Below are positions 44,201-55,159 of a DNA stretch of 64,000 bases, piece after piece (position 1 is the stretch's first letter; the number at the start of each line of letters is the position of its first letter). Below the pieces are notes generated by a model. The model was given only the letters and a program-made list of their open reading frames with translations. It ran no database searches and was not told the DNA's origin. Source of the stretch: Paracyclopina nana (lineage: Eukaryota > Arthropoda > Copepoda > Cyclopoida > Cyclopettidae); the NCBI GenBank assembly GCA_019096065.1, contig JAGUCH010000005.1, positions 6,820,001-6,884,000 on the forward strand, in the 5' to 3' direction. The position numbers were made by a program, and so were the translations under genes.

Positions 44201-46318
44201 ATGAATTGAAAATTGGCTAAAGAGAATTGATTTGGAGCACTGTGGGGCATTCGGATAAAAAAGCTCATCTCATAAAATCACAGAATGAACAAAAAACACA
44301 ATAAATATTGTCTGCAAGAGTGAGAAATGTTAGAAAAATAGGATATATTGGGCGCACAGTGGGGCACTTGGACCAAAAAAGTTCATCTAGATAATCTTCA
44401 GAAAATCGCAATTTTTTAAGCCCTACAAAAAATACAGGCTAAAAAAACTGAGAGTTGACAGAAGGCTAAGATAAATTTCGTGCACTGTGGGGCATTTGGA
44501 GCTAAAAAAAGTTGTTCTCACCTGAGGGCGGCGGTGAGACAACGAGATCTCCAAAATTGACAGAATCTGTGTCGTCGTCGAGCCTAAAAGTGGCCGCGTT
44601 CCACACAAAATCATACTTTTCTTTGACATGCTCTAGCAATGACGACGAAGACGAGAACTTTTTCTTTTGCTGCTGTTGCTGATTTTCCGCGGTTTTCCGA
44701 CGCAAAATCGAGTTCTTGATGGAGCTCCGGAAAATCGTCTTTTTCGTCGTATTACCCACGCCCAAATTGAGCCCGCCCCTCGACCAAGATGACCTTTTGT
44801 TCTTCAGACTGAAGGCAGAAATGTATTTGTATTACTATAAGTTAGACAGTAAACCTAAATGCAGTTTTGTAAACTGAAATATAGTTTTGTGAGCTGAAAT
44901 ACAGTTTTATAAACTGAAATACAGTTTTGTAAACTGAAATACAGTTTTGTAAACTGAAATACAGTTTTGTAAACTGAAATACAGTTTTGTAAACTGAAAT
45001 ACAGTTTTGTAAACTGAAATACAGTTTTGTAAACTGAAATACAGTTTTCTAAACTGAAATGCAATTTTGTAAACTGAAATGCACGTTCATAAACTGAAAT
45101 ACAGTTTTGTAAACTGAAATACAGTTTTGTAAACTGAAATACAGTTTTGTAAACTGAAATACAGTTTTGTAAACTGAAATACAGTTTTGTAAACTGAAAT
45201 ACAGTTTTGTAAACTGAAATACAGTTTTGTAAACTGAAATACAGTTTTGTAAACTGAAATACAGTTTTGTAAACTGAAATACAGTTTTGTAAACTGAAAT
45301 ACAGTTTTGTAAACTGAAATACAGTTTTGTAAACTGAAATACAGTTTTCTAAACTGAAATGCAATTTTGTAAACTGAAATGCACGTTCATAAACTGAAAT
45401 ACAGTTTCATAAACTGAAATACAGTTTCATAAACTGAAATACAGTTTCATACACGTAATTATTATTTTTGTGATCTGAAATACAGTTTGCAAGCTACGAT
45501 ATAAATGCGCTTAGCTAGCTGAAATACATTTGGTGAATTAACCAAAGTACTACAACAAGCAAACATAGTAACTGCAACTTGAAAATTGTTGAAATACATT
45601 TTTGTTAATTGTAATACAGCTTTGTAAACAGAAATACAGTTTTGTGTAAATTGAATAAAAGTTTGGAGTGCAGAACAATAATTTAAACAGTTAGAAAGTT
45701 GAACCACAGTTTTTGCACTTAAATACAGTCGGTAAACTGAAAGACCGTTTTTGCATTGAAATACAGTTTCTGCATTGAAGTACAGTTTTTGAATTGAACT
45801 ACACTTGGTGACCTAAATATTAAGCTTTTATTGTACAACATTGTTTGTTTATTGAAATGCAACAAGTAACTTAAATACTGCTAGTTAACTGAAACACAGT
45901 TTAAAAATTAAAAAAGTGTAAAGATTGAAATACCTATTGCTCTATGAAATACAGTTAAGTATTAGGGAGAAATTGTGTTTCAATTTATGAAACTGTATTT
46001 CAAAACTGAATTTCAGTGTACAGAATCAAACAAATCTCACCTGTATTCCTCAGCTTCTTCACCAGCCTCATTGCTGGTTTCCTCTCCTTCTTCTTCTTCT
46101 TCTTCTTCATGGTTCTCTTGGTCTTCTTCTTCATCTTGTTGGAAGATGCACTTTTCTTGTGCAATTTCTGACAAGCTATTCCTGATGATGGTTTGATATC
46201 TTCGCTGTTGGAAAATTTGCTTGGGTAAAACGATGCCCACTTTGAGCACAGGCTTCTCAACTTGCCCCATATCTTGAATTTTATTCACAAGGTATTTCTC
46301 AGTTGTCACTTCATCATT
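32259..46318 (-). CDS. Nmdar2: NMDA receptor subunit GluN2 (Nmdar2), at least 16 exons
   Basis: Exons: 46318-46041, 44808-44522, 43820-43645, 42724-42519, 41353-40886, 39380-39206, 38726-38518, 37050-36897, 35995-35812, 35342-35117, 34744-34621, 34557-34394, 34114-33933, 33418-33183, 32808-32540 and 32310-32259. All phases agree (about 1129 residues). The amino-terminal domain starts [11 protein letters not shown]1 has [14 protein letters not shown] and [14 protein letters not shown]1-M2 carries [14 protein letters not shown]3 has [11 protein letters not shown]2 has [11 protein letters not shown], with the agonist-contacting Asp. M4 follows MSGTCKP. The C-tail has a coiled coil and ends ETVL, a PDZ-ligand form. 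It forms glutamate-binding subunits of synaptic Ca2+-permeable channels with GluN1. Two introns use GC donors. The start of the first listed exon is tentative and the signal-peptide exon is unresolved; a Glu-rich open stretch at 47343-47165 may be an upstream exon. Confidence 0.93.
32880..33175. repeat. Intronic minisatellite
   Basis: Imperfect copies of AAGATCGAATTTAAGATCGA in the Nmdar2 intron before the C-tail exon. Confidence 0.75.
33480..33900. repeat. Intronic degenerate repeat
   Basis: AT-rich variants of AGTGTAATATCATGGCTAAA between Nmdar2 exons. Confidence 0.5.
34880..35720. repeat. Minisatellite around the pore exon, 15-17 bp unit
   Basis: Copies of AGGTGCCTTTTGCCTAA occur in both introns flanking the M1-M2 exon (35342-35117), so the same unit lies on each side of an exon. 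Confidence 0.8.
36060..36858. repeat. Intronic minisatellite, 18-bp unit with 24-bp variant
   Basis: Copies of CTTGACGAGTCCCTGGGA at 36060-36410, some lengthened to 24 bp by an extra GGGACT, and CTTGACGAGTCGCAAGCA at 36650-36855. It lies in the Nmdar2 intron between 36896 and 35996. Long open frames on both strands come from the repeat. Confidence 0.92.
37051..38517. other. Nmdar2 intron of 1.5 kb
   Basis: AT-rich and, unlike its neighbours, without an obvious tandem array. Nothing else recognised. Confidence 0.5.
39988..40378. mobile_element. Foldback element (391 bp)
   Basis: Ends GGCCAATTTCATA and TGTGAAATTGGCC are inverted. Deeper inverted blocks include TTGGCACCAAATTTGGTAGG with its complement CCTACCAAATTTGGTGCCAA. 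There is no coding capacity. It is related to 56241-56624. Confidence 0.75.
40476..40619. mobile_element. MITE (144 bp) with inverted ends
   Basis: Left CTGTTCATCTACCGTTCC TTAAGGAAT and right ATTCCTTAAGGAGTTTGCAGATGAACAG are inverted with a few mismatches. A second palindrome, CCTTTGCGCAAAGG, lies inside. Confidence 0.65.
41400..42070. repeat. Intronic minisatellite, 17-bp unit, two sub-families
   Basis: GACTTATAAACATAAGT copies (41560-41755) and GACCTATAGACCTAGGT copies (41455-41520, 41765-41890) lie in blocks inside one Nmdar2 intron. Confidence 0.92.
42790..43570. repeat. Intronic minisatellite, about 24-bp unit
   Basis: Copies of TGATTTTCAGTTAAAATGCA; a Harbinger-like MITE (42875-43096) sits within it. 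Each unit contains TTTTCAG, a potential splice acceptor. Confidence 0.88.
42875..43096. mobile_element. Harbinger-like MITE (222 bp)
   Basis: Inverted ends GGCCCTGTTCACCTGC and GCAGGTGAACAGGCCC (one mismatch), flanked on both sides by TAA, the 3-bp target duplication type of PIF/Harbinger elements. Related ends at 11455-11537 and 31231. Confidence 0.72.
43990..44510. repeat. Degenerate tandem repeat, about 90-130 bp period
   Basis: Variants of GCACTGTGGGGCATTTGG followed by an A-rich stretch and AAAGTTCAT recur near 44027, 44143, 44238, 44350 and 44482. A further copy of the core lies at 55359. Confidence 0.6.
44850..46010. repeat. Intronic minisatellite, 20-bp unit with a 300-bp higher order
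   Basis: Near-perfect copies of AAACTGAAATACAGTTTTGT fill 44860-45450 and decay up to 46010. A variant stretch at 45041-45100 recurs exactly 300 bp later at 45341-45400. Confidence 0.93.
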
Positions 46319-46335
46319 CTCAAAGGAAGTTTCAT

Positions 46336-47163
46336 GTCATGCACACTGGGGAGAACACCAAAAACGCACCAAAAATAGGAGCCCCAAAAAAAGAGGGAAT
46401 TTCCCGAATTTTAGACAAGAGCAATCTTAAACAACCAAATTAAAAAGTATCCAAATTGCAACCTTGAAAGAAAAAAAAACCTTACTCAACTCAAAAATTG
46501 TAAAAAACAAGACCAAAAACGACATAAAAAACTAATTTAACTCTAGATTCTGTTAAAAAAATGCCCGAAAACCACTTTAGATCCTTAATGATTAAATAAA
46601 CTGCCCGGGAATGAGATAAACTGCCCGAAATTAGATAAACTGCCCGGAAATTAGATAAACTGCCCGAAAATTAGATAAACTGCCCGAAAATGAGATATTC
46701 TACCTTGAAATTAGATAAAACTGACCAAAAATTAGAAAAACTACCCGAAAAGGAGATAATCTACCCGGAAATGAAATAAACTGCCCGAAAATTAGATAAA
46801 CTACAAGGAAATGAGATAAACTGCCCGAAAGTTAGATAAACTGCCCGAAAAGGAGATAATCTACCTTGAAATTAGATAAAACAGACCAAAAATTAGAAAA
46901 ACTATCAGGAAAGAAGATAATCTACCCGGAAATGAGATAAACGGCCCAAAAATGAGATAAACGGCCCGAAAATGAGATAAACTGCCCGAATTAGGCAAAA
47001 CCTGACCGAAATTTAGATGAAATGGCCAAAGCCCTTCTCACACTTACTTAATTGAGACCGAATTCCCTGAACTCTCAGGCTAGATACCGCCTGAGAACTG
47101 GCCCGTAACCAACTGTGAAGGCTTTTACAAAATAAAGGCAGGTTTTACCCCAGTGTGCATGAC
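46336..47163. repeat. Unit bounded by 16-bp perfect inverted repeats, with 20-bp minisatellite inside
   Basis: GTCATGCACACTGGGG (46336-46351) and its reverse complement (47148-47163) enclose 828 bp. The interior 46570-47000 is an array of GCCCGAAAATGAGATAAACT. It lies just upstream of the first recognised Nmdar2 exon. Confidence 0.7.
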
Positions 47164-47164
47164 T

Positions 47165-47343
47165 TCAACAATGCCTTTGGTGAAGGTGTGGGCTCATGGG
47201 TGTGAACCTTGAGGATTCTGCTCTCCTTTGAGTGTTTGGACACGTCGATGCCACCACTGCGATGTCGCGAAATGTCATCGAAGAATGAAGGCCTTTTCCG
47301 CGAATTGTCTTCTTCTTTGTCCTCATTCTCCTCCAGTTGGATG
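47165..47343 (-). other. Candidate 5' exon of Nmdar2, Glu/Lys-rich
   Basis: One minus-strand frame reads QLEENEDKEEDNSRKRPSFF, then an Arg/Ser/Lys-rich segment, before stopping at the inverted repeat. The composition looks coding, but neither splice boundary fits well in phase with the exon at 46318. Another open stretch at 47690-47580 ends at a good donor (AAG/GTAACT). I could not connect either. Confidence 0.3.
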
Positions 47344-47829
47344 CTTCAATCACAATAAAAGGGAGTAGAAGAAGGGCAAATACAGCATTTTTCTCAATTC
47401 AGACCTTTCTTACTTTTAAAATTCCAAAAAAGTTTTTTTTATCTAAAAAAAAAATTAAGGTTTGTTTGGATTTGATTTTAAGTTTTTTCATTGTTTTTTT
47501 TTTAGTTTTAAATAATTCTAGGTTTTTTAGTTTAAAGGTGAAAGGAAAGCACAGTGGAGTAAAAATTGAAAAATGAGTTACCTTGACACCACAGTGGAAT
47601 AAAATATGAGTAAACTGAGGTAAACAATGCTCAAAATCTCCTGTTGCTTCATTGAAAAAGCATCTCACTCCGCGAGCATTCAAAGTAATACTGAATGGCA
47701 AAAGAGAGCATTTTTACTCTCGTGCTTTTCTCTCCCTTTGGCACCATAAGCGACTCTTCTTCGTGGTAGGAAATGCTACAAGTGAAGCCCGAATGACTTG
47801 AGCTTGTGCCTCAAGACCAAAAATTGACT

Positions 47830-48310
47830 TGTCATGATGACTCAAAAAAATTACCTTTAAAAAACAGTGACTCAAAAAATGACTTTACTCTAAAAACTAA
47901 AAAATCACTTTTTTAAATCTGTAAAAATGACTTCATGATAGCCAAAATATGTCTTTTTAGGCTTTATATGACCTTTTATTGGTCAAAATAAGACTTCTGT
48001 GACTTAAACGATGACTTAGAAAAAAAGTTAGTCATCTTTTTGTCTAATAAAATGACTTTTTGTGATTCTCCCGCAGTGATTAAAAATGACTTTTTGTGAT
48101 AAAAATGACTTTTTTGTTTATGCCAATGACTATTTGGCAAAAAAATTGACTTTTTGATAATAAAATGACTTTTTGATAATAAAATGACTTTTTGATAAAA
48201 AAAATGACTTTTTGATAATAAAATGACTTTTTGATAATAAAATGACTTTTTGATAATAAAATGACGTTTTGGTAAAAAGATGACTTTTAGCGACCAATGA
48301 GAACTTTTTT
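47830..48310. repeat. Minisatellite, 19-bp unit
   Basis: Copies of AAAATGACTTTTTGATAAT, best at 48130-48270. 48310-49280 otherwise holds only short ATGTATCCAAATGTATC repeats near 48695-48780. Confidence 0.85.
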
Positions 48311-49741
48311 GGCTAAATATTATTTTGTTTCAATAAAAAAGAAAGCCAAATGGCTCAATTGAACTAAAATTAGTCTAGAAATGACCAACTGTGACCAACA
48401 AAGATAAACACATTGTAGAAGATTTAATAAAAGGTAAGTGGAAGAAAAAAATGCAAAAAGAGAGCAATACAGGAGTTTTGCAACTGATGTATTGCAGCGC
48501 TCAATAATAATCCCTGCGTATTTTCAACTGTATATCCACATGTTTCATGTCAAATACAGATGAACAAGCTTAATCGCGGCTCAGAAGGAAATGTAAGCTA
48601 CATTCCAGATGTGTAATGGATACATTTATCCATTCTGTAAAATGAATTATTAATATCACCTGTTGCACTAATACATGCATATTAATTCAAAATGTATCCA
48701 AATGTATCAATATATATCCGAATATGTCTAAATGTTTCTATGTGTATCCAAATGTATTCATATGTATCCATATGTATTCCTAAATTTGTATCTTTTTTTG
48801 GAAGAAGAAAAGTGTGTCAACATGATTGGAGAAAAAGAGGAAAAATAAATCTATGTTGTAGTATTGGCAATTTACTGGAGGGGAGTGGAAAAATACAATT
48901 TTTCATTTCGCGAGAGACAGAAAACCGTAAAATTAGGTTGTCACACTTGACTTCCAGCTTTGCCAAAGCAATGGAAAAAAGAAGAGGAACTCTAATTGAA
49001 TTCCGACCCAGTTAAAGTTATAAAAAGGCTGAAATTGACTGGAAAGAACTGGAAGAAACCGAGGGAACAAATTAAATTGCCTTTGCCAGATAAATGGCCA
49101 AGGTACTGAAATAAACATTAAACCACACTTAACAACAGAGTAAAATACAATTTTAAAAAGGAGAACATTCACTTATTAGATAAATATGTACTTATAAGAA
49201 AACATAGAAATGCTAAACACTTTAAAATAGTAAGCAAGAAATGACACAAAAACGACATTTTTATTAAAAAAGTTCAGCTCATTCATGGATCAAATGAAAT
49301 ATTTACTTAAATAAGACATAAATGATTTAAATTTAACCCATGATTCAAATTAAATGCATGGCTAAAATATCAAAATGACTCAAAATGACTGGAAATGACA
49401 ATGACTCAAATTACATTAATGACTTAGAATGACTGGAAATGACATTGAGTTAAAGAATTGAAAAAGATCCCTAAATATGACGAACAATCAAAAACGAGTA
49501 CAAAAAACTTGATAAACAATTTTAACGAGCGCGCAGGAAACGACAAATAAGCTTAAAACAAAGACTAACCTGAATATTCACGACTTTGGCTAACCTCTTG
49601 TTATTTATTACTGTTGTTGTTTTGTTTTTGTTTTTCGCGCAACGAGATAAGCGCTGCGTACTGACGTAAACAAAAGGTCCCCAAAACTCGCCGAAAAAAG
49701 CCAAAATGCATTTACTTAATGTAGAGTAATTTATTTGAATT

Positions 49742-52700
49742 TCAAAGCATTTTAAGCAATTTTTCAAGCAATTCTGCTTGCCGATCAAGCTCATTTTGCA
49801 CTGTTTTGATCAAATTTGCATTACAGTCGATCAAATCTTGCAGCGTCATTTTTATGGCCTCATCTTTGTCCATGCCAATTCGCGGAAGATCAGCTGACGG
49901 CCACCTCTTTTCAGGTGCAGGTGTAATTTTGCCATAAGGTGCAGCAGGAGCATTAATATTGATTTCAAAAGGTGCTACTTCCATTGGTGGCATCAACAAA
50001 TCAACAGATGGAATTTGGTTGTCAGGTGTTGTGACAATTTCAGGTGCAGGTGCAGCAGGTGGAGCCTCGGCTTGCTTTTGAACAGGTGCAATGCCATTTT
50101 TGGACTGAGCTAGCTGAAGAGTGACTGAAGGTGGAATTCCATTGAAGGTGGCAAAAAGTGGCTTTTTTGTTGTTGCTGATGTTGTTGTTGTTAATGTTGT
50201 TGTTGACATCGTTGTTGTGGTTGTTAGTGTGGCAATTTGGTGAGGCTCCCTTAAAAGAAATACAAAAATCACTACCCATTTTTTGTTCAATTGTACCAGC
50301 TAGTTTTGACTCATTTTTGACTAACCTCTATCTAGTATGAATGACTCATTTTTGGCTAGTTTTGACTCATTTCTGCCTCAACTTGTTTTACATTATGACT
50401 CATTTCTTGCTATTTTGGGCTAATTTGGACTCATTTTTTTCTATATTGGGCTATTTTTGGCTCATTTCCAACTAATTTTCACATACTACTTTTTGATTTA
50501 TTTGTTGCCTCATTTTAGCTTACTTTTTTATGAGAAATAATTTTAGATCAATTAGTGGAGGAGTTTTCTAATTTGGCTTTTTTCAGCTGTTCCACAGCTT
50601 TCTTCACATTTTTATGCTGAGTCATGATTCAGCTCATAATTTATGCGCCGTACGGAGCTCCTGAGCTCTTTAATTTTCTGATATGCAAATTGCCGATGAC
50701 AACTTCACAAGATGGAGCGGATTTTGTTCGAGGAGGGGATAAACAAGAAATGCATTTTCTCGAGCAGATTTCCAGGAATTTTGCATCTTAACCCACCTCA
50801 AAGTTGAGATTTTAATTAAAGTTTTTAATACTACAGGCCTAAAAAAGTATGCTCGAGTAGTTGCTTTGAGTGCCATTTTGTAACTTGTCACTTCCTACGA
50901 GTTATTTAATTTTACAGCTCTTTGAAAACTTTTTCAGTTATTTTATAGCTCTTTGAGTCAATTTTTAACGCTTTTAGCCATTTTTTAAAAGACGCTATGA
51001 GTCATTTTAAGACTCAATAAGTCATTTTAAGACTCTGTGAGTCATTTTAAGACTCTGTGGGTCATTTTAAGACTCTGTGAGTCATTTTATAACACCACAA
51101 GTCATTTTAAGACTCTTTGAGTCATTTTATAGCACCACGAGTCATTTTAAGACTCTTTGAGTCATTTTATAATACCTTGAGTCATTTTATAATACCTTGA
51201 GTCATTTTAAATAAAAAAAAATTTTGTTTTTGGAAATGAGTTATATTCGTTAGCACTCACTCATCGGATGTTTTATCCTCCTCAGCAATTTCCTCGTAGT
51301 CCACTTCCATCTCAGTTTTGTCCATCTCAGCATACTTCTCAGCGTTGTTTACATTGGGCGCTTTCTCATACAGGGACACGAGCTGAGTCAGCGCTTGTCT
51401 GTTTTCCAGCGGAGACAAACTCTGAGTCACCAGCGGTACTTGAGTGCTGGTCGTCTCCAAGTCTGTCAAATTGTACTCAGTTCTCAGCAGAGGGAAGGAT
51501 GACTCAGCAGAATTCTCCTTGGACTGCTGAGGGAAGAAGGAGAGGTCGAAAAAGGACGCTGAGTCCGAATCTCGCTGCTCAGCACTGCTGAATAGTTGGA
51601 GTTTGTCTGAGATTATGGGAAATGAGGGCAATTTTATGGAAGGTCCATTTATGGCCAACATGGGAAATTCTGGCTTTTTCTCGTCACTATCATTGACCCT
51701 CTCCGTTTTCTCTTCAATTTGCAGTTTGGTGAACCAATCTGGATACTTTGTCGTGGAAACGTCTGGTAACTCCTTTTCCGGCTCATCTAGTTCAAACATT
51801 TCGTCCTCTTCGGGCAAATCTGAAATAAAGCTTTTTTCAATAGTACAACTCAATTTTGAATATTAAGTGCTCTATATGAGCTCTCATGAGGTTCAAATTG
51901 ACTCAGCAAAAGGCTCACAAGCTCATTTTGTCCCATGGGAGCTCATCGATACTAGGGCAAGGGGCAAACTCCATGGGACACTCTGAATAGGACATTAATT
52001 AATGGGACAAACTCCATGGGACACTCTGAATAGGACATTAATTAATGGGACAAACTCCATGGGACACTCTGAATAAGACATTAATCAATGGGGCAAACTC
52101 AATCGGACACACTGAATAGGACTAACTTAATGGGACACTCTCTATGGGACACACTGAATAGGACTAACTGAATGGGACAAACTCAATGGGACTCCCTCTA
52201 TGGGACAAACTCAAAGGGATGCTCTCAATAGTACAATCAGAACTGATGGGTCTTAATTAATGGGACTCACCCTATGGGACAAACTCAAAGGGACACTCTC
52301 AATGGGACAAACTCAAAGGGACACTCTCAACGGGATACTCTTAATTAATGGGACTCACTCTATGGGACAAACTCAAAGGGACACTCTCAATGGGACACAC
52401 AGAACTAGTGGAATTAATGGGACTCACTCTAGGGGAAATCGACTTGGATACAGTGACTTAGAGATACGAAAATCAGCTTTGAAAATCAAATTTCAAAATG
52501 CATTAATATTCAAAAGAAAGCCTGAAAATGCATTTGCCATTATGAGCGTGAAGAAGGTAAACAATGCACATTTTTTGGAGGAAAAAAAATGAGTTTACCA
52601 GGGTCTTCTTGGTCTTCTAGGGTTGGTGAAATCGTTATTGCCTCCTCGGTGGTCACAACAACCCTAACTTTGTCTCTAACTTTTTTCCTGGTCATCAGCT

Positions 52701-55158
52701 GATTTTGCTGGCCTTTAGAGGCCTTCAAGGCCTCAATCCAAGGCCACTCTGGCATTGAAGATTTCAGTTTGTCGTATTCGGCCAAAATGACTTTGTTTTT
52801 GTCCATTTTATGGGAGGGCAACGTTTCCCACCATTTCAATTGGCCTTCGCTTTTCTGGCCTTTGTCTTCGTCATCTTCCTCGTTAGTTTGGCCTTCATGT
52901 GAAAACCTTCGGTGCTCAGACAAAGTCAAGCTATTGAGTGGAACATAACCTCTTGAAAGCCTGAAAATTTACTTAAAGCTGTTAAAAGTGGTATGAGGTT
53001 AAGTCAGAAAAAAAACTTTAGACCAAGTCATCATAGTGACTTGCACTAAAGTCATCAAACTTGAAAACAAGTAACAAAGTTAAAAGCAATCAAGACAAAA
53101 TTTGCTTGAATACAAGTCATTGCTTTTGAAAGTCAAATTATTGTTGTGACTTGAAATCAAATCATAATTGTGTCTTGAAACGAAGTCGGCAATTTTGACC
53201 TGAAGCCAAGTCAGGATAGTGACTTGAAGTCACATTGGTATTGTGTCTTAAAGTAAAGTCAGCATTGTGTCTTGACGTCAAGTCAGAATTGTGACATGAA
53301 GCCAAGTCAGCATTGTGACTTGAAGTCAAGTCATCATTGAGCCTCAAAGCAAAGTCCAAGATGATCTATAATGTAAGGTGACCCCTTATCTCAGCTGTAC
53401 TTCTACACTTCATCTCACTATGCTATGGAAGGGCTTCTGACGAAAAAAGTAGAGTTCTATGAATCGTGAGTTTCACGAAAAAGCTGTCAGATGAGAGAAA
53501 ATGCCATATTTAAGCAATTCTTGAAGTAAAAATTCCATGTCTGGTAAAGCTGATTAACAGGCTCCTCCCACTCGAGCACTAAAAAATTGGCGCTAAAATC
53601 TAAATTTGAATTTCCCGCTTTTTCATTGAAGCAAGCAGCATAAGCGCCACCGCACAAATGACGAAAGAACTAAAATAAGTTTAGTGAATTAACTTGCATA
53701 CTTCCGTCTAGAATTGTCATAGTGGATGGCCCTGGCAAAGTCATCAATTTGACTGGTCAGCAAAGTGACTTGAAGTCAAGTCAGAAATGCGAAGTCCGAT
53801 CACCAATGTGACTTCAAGTAAAATAACTATTGCAAGTCAGAAATGTGAAGTCAGGTCTGAATTGTGAAGTTAAGTCAAGTCATCATTGTGCCTCAAAGCA
53901 AAGTCAGCAATTTGACTTGAAGTCTTGTCAGCAATGTGACTTGAAGTCAAGTGAGAAATGCTAAGCCAAGTCAGCATTGTGACTTGATGTCAAGTCAGAA
54001 TTGTGACTTGAAGTCAGGTCAGAATTGTCACTTGAAGTCAGGTCAGAATTGTGAAATTAAGTCAAGTCAGCATTGTGCCTCAAAGTAAAGTCAGCCATTC
54101 CACTTGAAGTCTTGTCAGCAATGTGACTTGAAGTCAAGTCAGAAATATGAAGTCAGGTCAGCAATGTGACTTGAAATCAAATCAGCATTGTGACTCTGTT
54201 TCAATAAGTTGGGTGTGTACTTGAATTTAAAAGTCATGCTATCCCAACGGTTTGACTTTAAGTCAGCTTAAAGCCAAGTCATCATTTTGACTCTTAAAGT
54301 CCTTTTTAAATGAAAAAATTAACATTTACACCAATTCAAAAGGAAAAGATCTCAAAAGGTGGAAATAATGCATATGATGAAAAGCTTCCTCTTCTGTTTT
54401 TGATCTTCTTGGCACTTTTGCAAGAATGAAATGTTTGCTTTGGGGTCAGATGGAAACTCAATTACCCATTTTGTTTACCTTGGGTCAAAAAAAGGGGGGA
54501 GGGGGCAAAGAGACCACAAAAACTCGGGCAAGTGTGACACAAACACATTTTCACCCAATTTAGGTCAAAATGGAGCCAAATCCATTAAAAAATGTGTGTC
54601 TTTTTTTTACAAAATACTAATTATGTATTCTTTTTTACTACATTTAAGCTATATTGAAACATAATGTTTCATAGAACATTTTTTTAAGGATTTAAAAAAT
54701 TTGAGCAGAAAAAAGGAAGAATTTAAAAAAATTTTAATTTTGAGAAGTAAAAAAATAGTCTTTTTAAGAATTTTGAAAAAAGGAAGGATACATCTATGAA
54801 TACAGATAAAAAGGCATGAAATACATTTTTCCGGCCTGATATTCCATTTTTCATTAATCTCATTAGTCCCCTCAATAAGCAAGGTAATTGGCTATTGATG
54901 TTCTAATTCTCCCACCTTGGAAAGCAACTTGCTGTAGTACAAATTAGTAGAAGAGAGAAAATCAAATAAAAACTTTTTTCGCCTGCTGATATAATAAGTG
55001 ATAAACTGAGATTGATGGTGCAAACTTTTCTTCTCCATTCACTTTTTTTGATGAGGCAAAAGAAATTGAGAGACTCACCCATTTTCGCTTTTTTTGAGCG
55101 GAGCGCACTCAATTTTTCCGCCAATCAGAAGTAAACAAAAAATAACAACAACAAACAT
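49742..55158 (-). CDS. Secreted protein of unknown function, five exons
   Basis: Exons 55158-55079, 53752-53702, 52960-52599, 51819-51261 and 50249-49742 all join in phase and give 519 residues. The start MFVVVIFCLLLIGGKIECAP is a clear signal peptide. Then come an acidic/basic region (TNEEDDEDKGQKSEGQLKWW), a Trp-containing segment (MPEWPWIEALKASKG), a long acidic exon with Pro/Ser/Thr, a mucin-like Thr run (TLTTTTTMSTTTLTTTT), a Pro/Ala-rich stretch and an amphipathic helical end (IKTVQNELDRQAELLEKLLK). No known domain is recognised. AATAAA at 49735-49730 lies a few bases after the stop, which separates it from Nmdar2. It could be extracellular matrix, cuticle or a secreted precursor; no function can be assigned. 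Confidence 0.65.
50940..51225. repeat. Intronic minisatellite, 20-bp unit
   Basis: Copies of GAGTCATTTTAAGACTCTGT in the last intron of the secreted-protein gene. Shorter TTGACTCATTT repeats lie at 50300-50480. Confidence 0.85.
51940..52445. repeat. Intronic minisatellite, ATGGGACAAACTC family
   Basis: Copies of GGGACAAACTCAATGGGACA with longer blocks (GGACACTCTGAATAGGACAT). It lies between exons 52599 and 51819. Confidence 0.85.
53030..54300. repeat. Intronic minisatellite on both sides of a 51-nt exon
   Basis: Copies of GACTTGAAGTCAAGTCAGCA (period about 24) run 53030-53370 and 53755-54300. The small coding exon 53752-53702 sits between, next to unrelated sequence. Confidence 0.85.
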
Positions 55159-55159
55159 T

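Noticed and set aside
44855..45364. 169-codon minus-strand frame with [20 protein letters not shown] repeats
   Set aside because: A translation of the 20-bp intronic array, bounded by Nmdar2 exons, with no sign of being coding.
46000..46260. Lys-rich minus-strand frame overlapping the first Nmdar2 exon
   Set aside because: It is the same bases as the acidic Nmdar2 segment in a shifted frame; the Nmdar2 frame is supported by phase with the neighbouring exon.
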